This document shows, piece by piece, positions 1 to 7,672 of a DNA stretch of 64,000 bases; the first letter of the stretch is position 1, and each line of letters opens with the position of its first letter. The notes beneath the pieces were generated by a model, which saw only the letters and a program-made list of their open reading frames with translations, was not told the origin of the DNA and ran no database searches. The stretch is taken from NCBI RefSeq assembly GCF_009901525.1, contig NZ_CP019288.1, positions 496,001 through 560,000 of the forward strand. Direction: 5' to 3'. This stretch comes from Kordia antarctica (GTDB lineage Bacteria > Bacteroidota > Bacteroidia > Flavobacteriales > Flavobacteriaceae). A program made the position numbers and the translations under genes.

Positions 1-105
1 CACATTTCAGGATTAATCGATGAAATTCGTGAAGGCGATGAAGTTGAATTTGACCTACAAGAAGGTAAAAAAGGATTAAACGCAGTAAACGTAAAAGTTA
101 TCTAA
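1..105 (+). CDS. Cold-shock protein, CspA family (3' part only)
   Basis: The reading frame is open from the first base and stops at 103-105, giving the last 34 residues of a CspA-type cold-shock domain (HISGLIDEIREGDEVEFDL region). It is nearly identical to the complete 63-residue proteins at 17565 and 19968, so this is a third paralog cut by the window edge. CspA proteins are small OB-fold single-stranded RNA/DNA binders that act as RNA chaperones in the cytoplasm. A strong terminator follows directly. Start codon and promoter lie outside the window. Confidence 0.93.
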   Translation, partial: HISGLIDEIREGDEVEFDLQEGKKGLNAVNVKVI

Positions 106-127
106 GATATATTCTTCCAAGTTTAGT

Positions 128-158
128 AAAAAGTCTATCAGCAATGATAGACTTTTTT
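128..158 (+). terminator. Rho-independent terminator of the first csp gene
   Basis: Perfect inverted repeat (AAAAAGTCTATCA, 4-base loop, TGATAGACTTTTT) ending in a T-run. It sits 23 bases after the csp stop codon. The ATG at 144 lies inside this hairpin, which argues against that codon as the start of the next gene. Confidence 0.85.
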
Positions 159-195
159 ATTGTTCAATTATTAGCATTATTTCCACTATTAGATG

Positions 196-203
196 TAATT
201 TTG
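196..203 (+). promoter_or_regulatory. Candidate -7 box for the J-domain/KTSC gene
   Basis: TAATTTTG is an exact match to the Bacteroidetes -7 consensus TAnnTTTG, 25 bases before the ATG at 228. I see no good -33 TTG at the usual spacing. The box supports the downstream start over the ATG at 144. Confidence 0.4.
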
Positions 204-227
204 CGCCCAGTTAAAAAATCCCTAGTT

Positions 228-668
228 ATGAAACGTATTAATCAATACAAAAAGCTATTTCAAGTTGAGAGTGAAATCGATCTTAAAATACTTAAAAAAA
301 CATATCGCAATCTTGTAAAAGAATGGCATCCTGATAAATATCAAGAAGAAGATTCAAAACACGCGGAAGCTGAATTAAAAAGTATTGAAGTTATTGATGG
401 ATATCACTTTTTAGTAAGTATTGCTCCGGAAACGCTAAAAGCAAATTTTGAAGCATACACAGAAACCATTACAAATTCAGGAATTGCAGATTTCAATCAT
501 AAAGGATTACTGTTAGAAATCACTTTTTTAGATGGAACTACGTATGAATATTTTGGTATTACAAAGCAAGTGTATATCAAAATGATTAATTCGGATAAAG
601 TCAATCGTTTTGCAAAACGAAACATTTATCCAACATATACATACCGAAAATCAAAACGTGATAGCTAA
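228..668 (+). CDS. J-domain plus KTSC-domain protein
   Basis: 146 residues from the ATG at 228. An in-frame ATG at 144 would add 28 hydrophobic residues but lies inside the upstream terminator, so I reject it. Roughly residues 1-70 resemble a DnaJ J-domain, with the diagnostic HPD in WHPDK, the loop that stimulates DnaK ATPase. The last ~60 residues (SGIADFNHKG, FLDGTTYEYFGI, RNIYPTY) match the KTSC domain, a small fold often attached to nucleic-acid-associated proteins. The zinc-finger and C-terminal substrate domains of full DnaJ are absent. It is probably a cytoplasmic DnaK cochaperone with an unusual client-binding module. The client is unknown. Confidence 0.75.
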   Translation: MKRINQYKKLFQVESEIDLKILKKTYRNLVKEWHPDKYQEEDSKHAEAELKSIEVIDGYHFLVSIAPETLKANFEAYTETITNSGIADFNHKGLLLEITFLDGTTYEYFGITKQVYIKMINSDKVNRFAKRNIYPTYTYRKSKRDS

Positions 669-841
669 GATTTTTTTCATTTCATAGTCGCTATTTTGGT
701 TGAAATTGTATCAAATCGAGAAAAAAGACGCTTAAAACATACTTACAATCGAATTAATTTCGTCTTTTGTTACTGTTAACGTACATAAATCGTATCTTTA
801 TAGCCTAATATTAACATTATAAAAACAATTTAAAGATACGA

Positions 842-1306
842 ATGGCTAAATCGCAACAAACATTTAATAAAATTGAAAAAGAAAAAAAACGTTTAAAGAA
901 GAGAGAAGAGAAGCGTAAAAAAATGGAAGCCAGAAAGGCTAATGCAAAGGAAAATGGAACAAACGGAATTGAGTTTGCATACGTTGACTACAATGGAAAT
1001 CTTACAGATACGCCACCAGATCCATCTCAAAAGGTAGAAATCGAAATAGAATCTATCGAAGTAAGTATTCCTAAAACATTAGAAAGCGACAAGGAAAAAG
1101 TGGATCCAGTTCGTAAAGGGAAAGTTTCTTTCTTTGATTCTTCTAAAGGTTTCGGATTCATTATAGATGCGGAAAATAACGAAAAATATTTTACGCATGT
1201 AAGTGGAACAATTGATGAAATCGTAGAAAACGATAAAGTTTCTTTTGAACTTGAAAAAGGGCAAAGAGGAATGAATGCTGTAAAAGTTACTATTATAAAA
1301 GAATAG
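842..1306 (+). CDS. Cold-shock-domain protein with basic N-terminal extension
   Basis: 154 residues. The first ~45 residues are very rich in Lys, Arg and Glu (EKKRLKKREEKRKKMEARK), probably a charged helix that adds nucleic-acid affinity. A linker follows, and the last ~65 residues form a cold-shock domain (GKVSFFDSSKGFGFI, the RNP-1-like motif, then YFTHVSG for RNP-2). Extended CSD proteins of this kind are common in Flavobacteriia and presumably bind RNA. The gene stands alone and is followed by its own terminator. A TATCTTTA box at 793-800 with TTTG at 766-769 is a weak promoter candidate. Confidence 0.85.
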   Translation: MAKSQQTFNKIEKEKKRLKKREEKRKKMEARKANAKENGTNGIEFAYVDYNGNLTDTPPDPSQKVEIEIESIEVSIPKTLESDKEKVDPVRKGKVSFFDSSKGFGFIIDAENNEKYFTHVSGTIDEIVENDKVSFELEKGQRGMNAVKVTIIKE

Positions 1307-1326
1307 TTTTTTTCAAAATATATACA

Positions 1327-1372
1327 AGAGAGTTTAGAATACTGCTTCGGCAATGTTTTAAACTCTCTTTTT
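1327..1372 (+). terminator. Terminator after the CSD protein gene
   Basis: AGAGAGTTTA pairs with TAAACTCTCT around an inner TGCTTCGGCA loop, followed by five Ts. Confidence 0.8.
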
Positions 1373-1377
1373 ATATG

Positions 1378-1385
1378 TAGCTTTG
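1378..1385 (+). promoter_or_regulatory. Candidate -7 box
   Basis: TAGCTTTG matches TAnnTTTG exactly and lies 20 bases before the ATG at 1406. No clear -33 element is visible. Confidence 0.35.
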
Positions 1386-1405
1386 TTTTTACTTAAATCT
1401 ATTTT

Positions 1406-1975
1406 ATGAATTCACAACTAAAGTTACTAATTTTCGCTTGTTTGATTTCTTTCAATGCGCTTTCGCAAGAAATAACACCTGCAAAAAAATTCTGGAATAC
1501 ACTACAATCGCATTGTGGAAAAGCCTATGAAGGTGTTTTAGAACTTCCAAAAGAAGACAAGGATTTTGGCGGAAAAACATTAACGATGCACGTTCGGAAA
1601 TGTTCTGAAACCGAAATGAAGATTCCTTTTTTTGTGGGAGAAGATAAATCGCGCACGTGGATTTTAACGTATAAAAATGATCGCATTGCACTAAAACACG
1701 ATCATAGACATAAAGATGGAACTGAAGACGATGTTAATTTTTATGGCGGAATAACTACAAATACTGGGAAATCAGACATTCAAGTATTCTCTGCGGATGC
1801 AAAAACACAACAAATGATTCCTGGCGCGGCAACAAATGTTTGGTGGATTACTATTGATGAATCAACATTTACATACAATCTTCGCCGTTTAGGAACGGAT
1901 CGCGTTTTCAAAGTGGTAATGGATTTAAAAAATCCTGTAAAAAAACCAAGCGCACCTTGGGGCTGGAAAGAATAA
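1406..1975 (+). CDS. Secreted protein of unknown function
   Basis: 189 residues with a classical signal peptide (MNSQLKLLIFACLISFNALS, cleavage near SQE). The mature part contains FWNTLQSHCGKAYEGVL, MHVRKCSE and VWWITIDESTFTYNLRRLG, with two cysteines (about residues 37 and 66) that could form a disulfide. I do not recognise a named domain. The protein is probably periplasmic and monocistronic: a -7 box lies just upstream and an inverted-repeat element follows. Confidence 0.8.
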   Translation: MNSQLKLLIFACLISFNALSQEITPAKKFWNTLQSHCGKAYEGVLELPKEDKDFGGKTLTMHVRKCSETEMKIPFFVGEDKSRTWILTYKNDRIALKHDHRHKDGTEDDVNFYGGITTNTGKSDIQVFSADAKTQQMIPGAATNVWWITIDESTFTYNLRRLGTDRVFKVVMDLKNPVKKPSAPWGWKE

Positions 1976-2008
1976 TTCTTGAATCCGCTTTTTGTCACAT
2001 AATTTCTA

Positions 2009-2092
2009 CGTCACTCTGAACTTGATTCAGGGTCTCATTAAATGCTCTTGACTTATGGTAATATGTGATTCTGAATCAAGTTCAGAATGACG
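2009..2092. repeat. Inverted repeat (REP-like) between genes
   Basis: Two 26-base arms, 2009-2034 and 2067-2092, are near-perfect reverse complements. The core CTGAACTTGATTCAG faces CTGAATCAAGTTCAG, with a 32-base spacer. The same core occurs again near 17987. It looks like a dispersed palindromic repeat that may also end transcription. Confidence 0.65.
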
Positions 2093-2224
2093 CATTCTAT
2101 AGCTTTGTGACACTTAACTTACGTATATACATTAAAAATAATTCCCAAATAAAAATTCCTTGCTCATTTCATCTGAATCTTGACGCTATTGTCATAGATC
2201 AACAAAACTTTGTTTACTATTTTG

Positions 2225-2232
2225 TATTTTTG
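2225..2232 (+). promoter_or_regulatory. Candidate -7 box of the OYE operon
   Basis: TATTTTTG matches TAnnTTTG, 28 bases before the ATG at 2261. The nearest TTTG (2209-2212) is closer than the usual -33 spacing. Confidence 0.35.
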
Positions 2233-2260
2233 ATTAAACAAAAAATAACAGAAAAAGAAT

Positions 2261-3373
2261 ATGACTAGAGAGCCTTTATTGCAAAAATACACTACCAACA
2301 ATTTACAACTAAAAAACCGTGTCGTAATGGCACCAATGACGCGAAGTAGAGCCAACAATGACGGAAATGTACCGACAAACGAATTGCACGGTTTATACTA
2401 TGAACAAAGAGCTTCCGCTGGATTAATTATAACGGAAGGTTCACAAGTTTCAGAAGAAGCTGTTGGTTATATAAATACTCCAGGAATACACTCAGAAGCA
2501 CAAACAGCAGCTTGGAAAAAAGTTACGGAACGCGTTCACAACGAAGATGGAAAAATTTTCATTCAGTTGTGGCATGTGGGAAGAAATTCGCATCCAGATT
2601 TTCATAATGGCGATTTACCAGTAGCTCCATCAGCGATTAATCCAAATGGAGAATCATATACACCAGAAGGTCCAAAAGGTACAGTGACTCCAAAAGCAAT
2701 GGCGAAAGGGGATATTGACAGAACAATTCAAGATTTTGTGAATGCTGGGAAAAATGCTATTGAAGCAGGATTTGACGGTGTAGAAATTCACTCTTCAAAT
2801 GGCTACTTATTTCACCAATTCTTTACAAATTGTTCCAATGAACGTACAGATGAATTTGGCGGAAGTATTGAAAATAATGCGCGATTTTTCTTTGAAACGC
2901 TTGACGCGATGAAAAAAGCCATTCCTGAACAGAAAATTGGATGTAGATTTAATCCGTCATTACATGGAATGTTTGGAATTACACTTGATGAAGAAACGAT
3001 TCCTACGTTTGAATATATCATCAAAAAATTAAACGAGTACGATTTGGCATATGTGCATTTATCGGAACCTTTCAATGATGTTTCTGATGTAAAATATGCC
3101 GTAGAAAATATTGCGGAACACTTCAGACCATTATATGATGGAACATTAATGATCAACACAAATTTCGATCAAGAAAAAGGAAATAAAGTTATTGAAAAAG
3201 GAAACGCGGATTTAGTTGCTTACGGGAAACCTTATGTTTCAAATCCAGATTTAGTGGAACGTTTTGAACATGGAATTGAACTTGCCGATTGGAACAAAGA
3301 TACATTCTACACAACTGGTAAAGAAGGCTATACGGATTATCCAAAAGCCACATTATCAAAAATTAATAAATAA
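2261..3373 (+). CDS. Alkene reductase, Old Yellow Enzyme family (NemA-like)
   Basis: 370-residue FMN-dependent NAD(P)H oxidoreductase. The N-terminal LKNRVVMAPMTRSRA strand and turn are typical of the flavin pocket. The active site HSSNGYLFHQF carries His177, Asn180 and Tyr182, which bind substrate and donate the proton; most relatives have HGANGYL, so SS for GA is a small variation. VAYGKPYVSNPDL near the C-terminus binds the FMN phosphate. The family reduces activated C=C bonds and nitro compounds and detoxifies electrophiles. It is first in an operon with an alcohol dehydrogenase (11-base gap) and a peroxiredoxin-like gene, which suggests a reactive-aldehyde or oxidative-stress role. Confidence 0.9.
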   Translation: MTREPLLQKYTTNNLQLKNRVVMAPMTRSRANNDGNVPTNELHGLYYEQRASAGLIITEGSQVSEEAVGYINTPGIHSEAQTAAWKKVTERVHNEDGKIFIQLWHVGRNSHPDFHNGDLPVAPSAINPNGESYTPEGPKGTVTPKAMAKGDIDRTIQDFVNAGKNAIEAGFDGVEIHSSNGYLFHQFFTNCSNERTDEFGGSIENNARFFFETLDAMKKAIPEQKIGCRFNPSLHGMFGITLDEETIPTFEYIIKKLNEYDLAYVHLSEPFNDVSDVKYAVENIAEHFRPLYDGTLMINTNFDQEKGNKVIEKGNADLVAYGKPYVSNPDLVERFEHGIELADWNKDTFYTTGKEGYTDYPKATLSKINK

Positions 3374-3384
3374 AAAAATACTTA

Positions 3385-4437
3385 ATGACAACAATAAAAG
3401 CATATGGAACTGAATCAGCAGACGCTGATTTGGAACTCATGGAAATAGAAAGAAGAGATGTAAAAGCAACCGATGTTAAAATCGATATACTATACTGTGG
3501 TGTTTGCCATAGCGACATTCACGCGGCACACAATGATTGGGGAAGTGCAACATATCCGTTAGTTCCAGGACACGAAATAGTAGGTCGTGTATTGGAAGTT
3601 GGATCTGATGTAAAAAACTTCAAAAAAGATGATTTAGTCGGCGTTGGTTGCATGGTAGATTCTTGCCAAACATGTGGCGCATGTGAAGACGATTTAGAAC
3701 AATTCTGTGAAAAAGGAATGGTTGCAACGTATAACAGCAAAAACAAACATACAGGAAAAAAGACTTTTGGAGGATATTCTACAAGTGTTGTAGTTACTGA
3801 AGAATTTGTATTAAAAGTTCCTGAAAACTTAGATATCAAAGCAGTTGCACCATTATTATGTGCAGGAATCACCACTTTTTCACCTTTAAACCATTGGAAA
3901 ATTAAAAAAGGAGACAAAGTTGGAATCGTTGGACTTGGCGGATTAGGACACATGGGAATCAAACTAGCACATGCAATGGGCGCAGAAACGGTGATGATTA
4001 CAACGTCGCCAGACAAAGCCAAAGATGCAAAAAGACTAGGAGCAGATTCCGTATTGATCTCAAAAGATGAAGACGAAATGGAAGAACACAAAGGAACGTT
4101 TGACTTTTTACTAAATACAGTTCCTGTAAAACACGACATTAATCCATATCTAAAATTACTAAAACGCGATTCGACAATGGTGATGGTTGGCGCAATTGAG
4201 CCGCTAGAACCAATGCATGGCGGAAGCTTAATTATGGGAAGAAAAAGAGTTGCAGGATCGTTAATCGGCGGAATCAAAGAAACGCAAGAAATGCTCGATT
4301 TCTGTGGAGAAAACAATATCGTTTCTGATGTGGAAATGATTGAAATGAAAGATATTAACAAAGCTTTTGAAAGAGTTATGGACAACGATGTAAAATATCG
4401 TTTTGTAATTGATATGAAAAGCTTAAAAGACAAATAA
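3385..4437 (+). CDS. Zinc-type NAD(P)-dependent alcohol dehydrogenase (YahK/CAD-like)
   Basis: 350-residue medium-chain dehydrogenase. Catalytic zinc ligands are Cys38 (YCGVCHSD) and His63-Glu64 (PGHEIVG). Structural zinc cysteines are at 94, 97, 100 and 108. The nucleotide-binding GLGGLGHMG turn sits in the Rossmann half. The closest family pattern is cinnamyl-alcohol/aldehyde reductase of the YahK type, which reduces diverse aldehydes with NADPH. It is the middle gene of the operon; its stop is one base from the next ATG. Together with the OYE enzyme it could convert enals stepwise to saturated alcohols (inference). Confidence 0.9.
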   Translation: MTTIKAYGTESADADLELMEIERRDVKATDVKIDILYCGVCHSDIHAAHNDWGSATYPLVPGHEIVGRVLEVGSDVKNFKKDDLVGVGCMVDSCQTCGACEDDLEQFCEKGMVATYNSKNKHTGKKTFGGYSTSVVVTEEFVLKVPENLDIKAVAPLLCAGITTFSPLNHWKIKKGDKVGIVGLGGLGHMGIKLAHAMGAETVMITTSPDKAKDAKRLGADSVLISKDEDEMEEHKGTFDFLLNTVPVKHDINPYLKLLKRDSTMVMVGAIEPLEPMHGGSLIMGRKRVAGSLIGGIKETQEMLDFCGENNIVSDVEMIEMKDINKAFERVMDNDVKYRFVIDMKSLKDK

Positions 4438-4438
4438 G

Positions 4439-4945
4439 ATGATAAAACCAAGAGAAAAAGCACCAGAAATTATTGTAAACTTAGTAAACGATACTACGTG
4501 GAAATTCAGTGAGCAATCACCAGAAAATTTTGTAATGATTCTATTTTACAGAGGAAAACATTGTCCTGTTTGTAAAAAACAATTAGAAGAATTACAACGT
4601 AAACTAAGTAAATTTACAGAAAGAGGAATCAACGTAATTGCGATTAGTTCTGATACGGAAGAAGTTGCCAAAGCGACGTATGACGAATGGGAAATTTCAA
4701 ACATTCCAATTGGATATGGATTTCCGATTGAAGAAGCTCGAAAATGGGGATTATTCATTTCGGAAGGAATCAAAAAAGAACCTAAACATTTCACGGAACC
4801 AGGATTATTTTTGTTAAAATCTGACGGAACAATGTATTGGGAATCTATTCAATCGATGCCATTTGGACGACCAAGTTTCAATGACGTTTTAGGCGGAATT
4901 GACTATATTTTAAAAGCTGGTTATCCTGCTAGAGGAGAAGCGTAA
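4439..4945 (+). CDS. Peroxiredoxin-like (AhpC/TSA, redoxin fold) protein
   Basis: 168 residues. The thioredoxin-like fold is shown by FVMILFYRGKHCPVCKKQLEEL with a CPVC motif (Cys42, Cys45), then VIAISSDTEEVAKATYDEW and GLFLLKSDGTMYWESIQ. It belongs to the AhpC/TSA-like group whose members reduce peroxides or act as thiol oxidoreductases in the cytoplasm. No signal peptide. It begins one base after the dehydrogenase stop and ends the operon; a terminator-like hairpin follows about 155 bases later. Confidence 0.85.
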   Translation: MIKPREKAPEIIVNLVNDTTWKFSEQSPENFVMILFYRGKHCPVCKKQLEELQRKLSKFTERGINVIAISSDTEEVAKATYDEWEISNIPIGYGFPIEEARKWGLFISEGIKKEPKHFTEPGLFLLKSDGTMYWESIQSMPFGRPSFNDVLGGIDYILKAGYPARGEA

Positions 4946-4995
4946 AATTTAATTTTTCAATTTGAAAATGTGATACTCTAAAAAATTTACTCTAG

Positions 4996-5046
4996 CGTCA
5001 CATCGAGTGATTTTTTGTAATGAAATAAAGAAAAATTGTATCGAGA
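4996..5046. repeat. Dispersed repeat, single arm
   Basis: A stretch starting CGTCA.ATCGAGTGATTTT and ending ATTGTATCGAGA resembles both arms of the inverted element at 15790-15909. It is probably one half of a chromosome-wide repeat family. Confidence 0.5.
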
Positions 5047-5098
5047 TGCTATGATTACTTTACAAATATCAATTTCTATATTTAGTAAAATTTAGTAA

Positions 5099-5138
5099 TA
5101 AAAAATGCTTGCAGTAAATTTGCAAGCATTTTTTTTTG
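5099..5138. terminator. Terminator-like hairpin
   Basis: AATGCTTGCA pairs with TGCAAGCATT around a short loop, followed by nine Ts. On the + strand it could end the OYE operon. Confidence 0.7.
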
Positions 5139-5172
5139 CCAAAAGCCAAAAGCCAAAAGCCAAAAGCTAAAA
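5138..5172. repeat. Tandem heptamer GCCAAAA, five copies
   Basis: Four exact GCCAAAA units followed by GCTAAAA, next to the hairpin and just beyond the 3' end of the minus-strand hydrolase gene. Likely a slippage-prone microsatellite. Confidence 0.85.
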
Positions 5173-5187
5173 ACCAGATCAAAATTC

Positions 5188-6015
5188 CTATTTAAAGAAA
5201 TCTAACAAAATTTCGTTCAATTCGTGTTTGTGTGTCAAATTCAATCCGTGTGGACCATTTTTGATCACTTTATACGTATTATTTTCAATTCCTTTCGCTG
5301 CTTGATCGCCCGCAGTTACAATCGGAACAATGTTATCCGCATCTCCATGAACAATTAATGTTGGAATATTTACATTTTTCAATTCAGGTCTAAAATCAGT
5401 TTCAGCCCAAGCTTTTGCAGCTTTTATTGTTGCATTTGGTGAAGCATATGACGCAATTGACCAATCGTACTGTAATTGTGCTTTGCTAATTTTATCTTTA
5501 TTATCTTCATAATTATAGAAATTCTTATGGAAATCTTTCAAAAACCCAACTCTATCAGTTTCCAACGCGTCCATAATTCCGTCCAATTCTTTCTGTGGAA
5601 CACCATTTGGATTGTCATCTTTTTTCGCAACTATCGGAATAATAGAGCTAACCAAAGCTACTTTACTTAAATTCTCAGTTCCATAATCGGTACAATAGCG
5701 AACTACTTCGCCGCCGCCCATGGAAAATCCGACTAAAATCACATCTTTCAATTCTAATTGTGAAATGATTGAATTTAAATCGGAAGCTAATGTTGAATAA
5801 TCGTATTCGCCCCAAGGAGAATCAGAATCTCCAAATCCGCGTCTGTCATAAGCAATACAGCGATATCCTGCTTCTACAATTGCCCAAACTTGCTGTTCCC
5901 AAGCTCGGTGACTTAACGGCCAACCATGAATTAAAATGACTGGTTGTCCGTGTCCGTAATCTTCAAAAAATAAATCTATGTTTTGTGTTTCTGTTTCGTG
6001 TGTTAAAAATGGCAT
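5188..6015 (-). CDS. Alpha/beta hydrolase (non-heme chloroperoxidase/esterase-like)
   Basis: 275 residues with all landmarks of the cofactor-free haloperoxidase/arylesterase subfamily: HGWPLSHRAW (oxyanion hole), nucleophile elbow GFSMGGGE with Ser98, acid Asp in HGDADNIVP, and catalytic His in GPHGLNLTH. These cytoplasmic enzymes hydrolyse esters or lactones and perhydrolyse carboxylic acids; haloperoxidase activity is usually a side reaction. No signal peptide. It is transcribed alone, towards the OYE operon and divergent from the hibernation factor. Confidence 0.88.
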   Translation of the reverse strand: MPFLTHETETQNIDLFFEDYGHGQPVILIHGWPLSHRAWEQQVWAIVEAGYRCIAYDRRGFGDSDSPWGEYDYSTLASDLNSIISQLELKDVILVGFSMGGGEVVRYCTDYGTENLSKVALVSSIIPIVAKKDDNPNGVPQKELDGIMDALETDRVGFLKDFHKNFYNYEDNKDKISKAQLQYDWSIASYASPNATIKAAKAWAETDFRPELKNVNIPTLIVHGDADNIVPIVTAGDQAAKGIENNTYKVIKNGPHGLNLTHKHELNEILLDFFK

Positions 6016-6205
6016 AAAGTTGTGTTTTAAATTAATATTACTTGTTATACAAATTTCTGATATCTCCGTTAGAATCGTTGTTTCAAATGATTTTAATCGT
6101 TGCTCATTTGATGAGATGATGCTTAATTTCTATTAAATTTTTCTTAAGAAATGATATGAGTTCACATAAAATTCATTCGAGCAAATAGAAGCTTATCTGT
6201 AATAG

Positions 6206-6213
6206 TAACTTTG
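6206..6213 (+). promoter_or_regulatory. Candidate -7 box of the hibernation factor
   Basis: TAACTTTG is an exact TAnnTTTG match about 52 bases before the ATG at 6266. Confidence 0.4.
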
Positions 6214-6265
6214 CTAAAAGTGTCCTAGAAAGCATAATCATACGAACCTTAAAAACACAAAGAAT

Positions 6266-6568
6266 ATGAATATTATTTTTGAATATCACGATGTTACGGC
6301 AAGTGAATCATTAGAAGAATTTGCAACAGAAAAACTAAATAAATTAGCAGAAAAATATGATATGGTCATTCGTGCTGACGTATTCTTTAAAACAGAAAAT
6401 ACAACTTCAGATGAAACAGGAATGATTTGTAACATACGTTTGAGTCTTCCAGGACCTAGACTTTTTGCGGAAGCAAGTCATGCTAAGTTTAGAGATTCAG
6501 TTTCAGAATCTGTAAATGATTTGGAACGACAATTGCGCAAACGTAAAGAAAAGATGGCGCGTCACTAA
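6266..6568 (+). CDS. hpf: Ribosome hibernation-promoting factor, short form (HPF/RaiA family)
   Basis: 100 residues covering only the S30AE domain: MNIIFEYHDVTASESLEEFATEKL at the start, FKTENTTSDETGMICNIRLSLPGP in the middle and RDSVSESVNDLERQLRKRKEKMARH at the basic C-terminal helix. The long form's dimerisation tail is missing. Family members bind the 30S decoding site in stationary phase and silence ribosomes. The gene is preceded by a -7 box and appears monocistronic. Confidence 0.85.
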   Translation: MNIIFEYHDVTASESLEEFATEKLNKLAEKYDMVIRADVFFKTENTTSDETGMICNIRLSLPGPRLFAEASHAKFRDSVSESVNDLERQLRKRKEKMARH

Positions 6569-6740
6569 AAGTGAATCCTCTATTTTTTACACTTAAAAGA
6601 AATCTAAAAAGAACTACGACGAAAAGAAATTTTGGAATTCGCGAGTTTGTGAATGTAAAAGCAATTACGCTGCCTAAAAAGTAGTCGAGTTGCTTGGATT
6701 AAACAGAAAAATAATTATTAATTAATGTAAAAGAAAGAAC

Positions 6741-7391
6741 ATGGAAAAGAACAAAGAAAATGTATTAGTAGCTGGTGCTACTGGTACGACAGGAAAAAAA
6801 ATAATCAATTTATTGAATCAATCTCAATATTTTAATCCAATCGCGATGGTGCGAAAAGAGGAGCAAAGAGCGCAATTTGAAAGTAAGAATATAGAAACTG
6901 TTTTGGGCGATTTAGAAGAAAATTTGTATCACGCCACAGAAAATATAGATAGAGTTGTGTTTGCTGCCGGATCAGGCGGAAAGAAAGTAATTGAAGTAGA
7001 TCAAGAAGGAGCAAAAAGATTGATTGATGCTTCTAAGAAAAATCATGTAAAGAAATTTGTTATGTTGAGTTCTATGGGCGCAGATCAGCCAGCACAAGCA
7101 GGCGATTTGAAAGATTATATGCAAGCGAAAGCAAATGCAGATGATTATTTACGAATCAGCACATTAGATTATGCAATTGTACGACCTGGCGAATTGACAA
7201 ATAATGCAGGAATTGGGAAGATCAATCTTGGAGATAATTTAGATAAATCGGGAAGTATCAGTCGTGATGATGTAGCGCAAACATTGGTTCGTTCATTAAA
7301 CGATGGAGCTGCACACAACAGAACTTTCGAAATTTTAACAGGAGAAGAACTCATCGGACAAGCGATGGATAAAGTTGCTAAGCGTGACTAA
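6741..7391 (+). CDS. NAD(P)-binding SDR, atypical (YwnB/YhfK-like)
   Basis: 216 residues. The N-terminal Rossmann motif VLVAGATGTTGKKIINLL binds NAD(P); MLSSMGAD and YAIVRPGELTN are the usual SDR-a5 signatures. Family members are NmrA/YwnB-like reductases or redox sensors, many without a known substrate. The protein is cytoplasmic. A hairpin with a T-run at 7432-7467 may terminate it. The true substrate cannot be told from sequence. Confidence 0.82.
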   Translation: MEKNKENVLVAGATGTTGKKIINLLNQSQYFNPIAMVRKEEQRAQFESKNIETVLGDLEENLYHATENIDRVVFAAGSGGKKVIEVDQEGAKRLIDASKKNHVKKFVMLSSMGADQPAQAGDLKDYMQAKANADDYLRISTLDYAIVRPGELTNNAGIGKINLGDNLDKSGSISRDDVAQTLVRSLNDGAAHNRTFEILTGEELIGQAMDKVAKRD

Positions 7392-7431
7392 TGTATTTTA
7401 AAATACACATTAAAAATTGCTATAAGAGAGA

Positions 7432-7468
7432 AAAATCGTCATGACATGTTGTTGTGGCGATTTTTTTC
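7432..7468 (+). terminator. Imperfect terminator hairpin
   Basis: AAAAATCGTC and GGCGATTTTTTT can pair with one mismatch; the downstream arm runs into Ts. It lies 40 bases after the SDR stop. Confidence 0.5.
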
Positions 7469-7672
7469 GAGATTAAATTAAATCTTCTTTAAAAGACGCT
7501 CAAAATTGGTTTCGCACATCAATCAATTTTGACCTTTTTTTGATGAGATAAATAGCAGGAAAATCAAATTTTTATATCAATAATCTGTTAATTTCTAATC
7601 AATTACGGTTTCACGTAATAAAAGTACTGTAATATTTTATACCTTCTGTGTGTAATTCAAAAACTTATAATC

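Noticed and set aside
144-227. Upstream ATG of the J-domain/KTSC gene
   Set aside because: It lies inside the terminator hairpin of the csp gene, and a -7 box occurs between it and the next ATG at 228.
2065-2268. Small open frames on both strands between the secreted protein and the OYE gene
   Set aside because: They run through the inverted repeat and the promoter region, with no family resemblance.
3519-4463. 314-codon open frame on the minus strand
   Set aside because: Fully antisense to the alcohol dehydrogenase gene, with Ser/Pro-rich low-complexity translation and no recognisable domain; a codon-usage shadow.
5138-5172. Short tandem repeats as a CRISPR array
   Set aside because: Seven-base units without spacers; a microsatellite.
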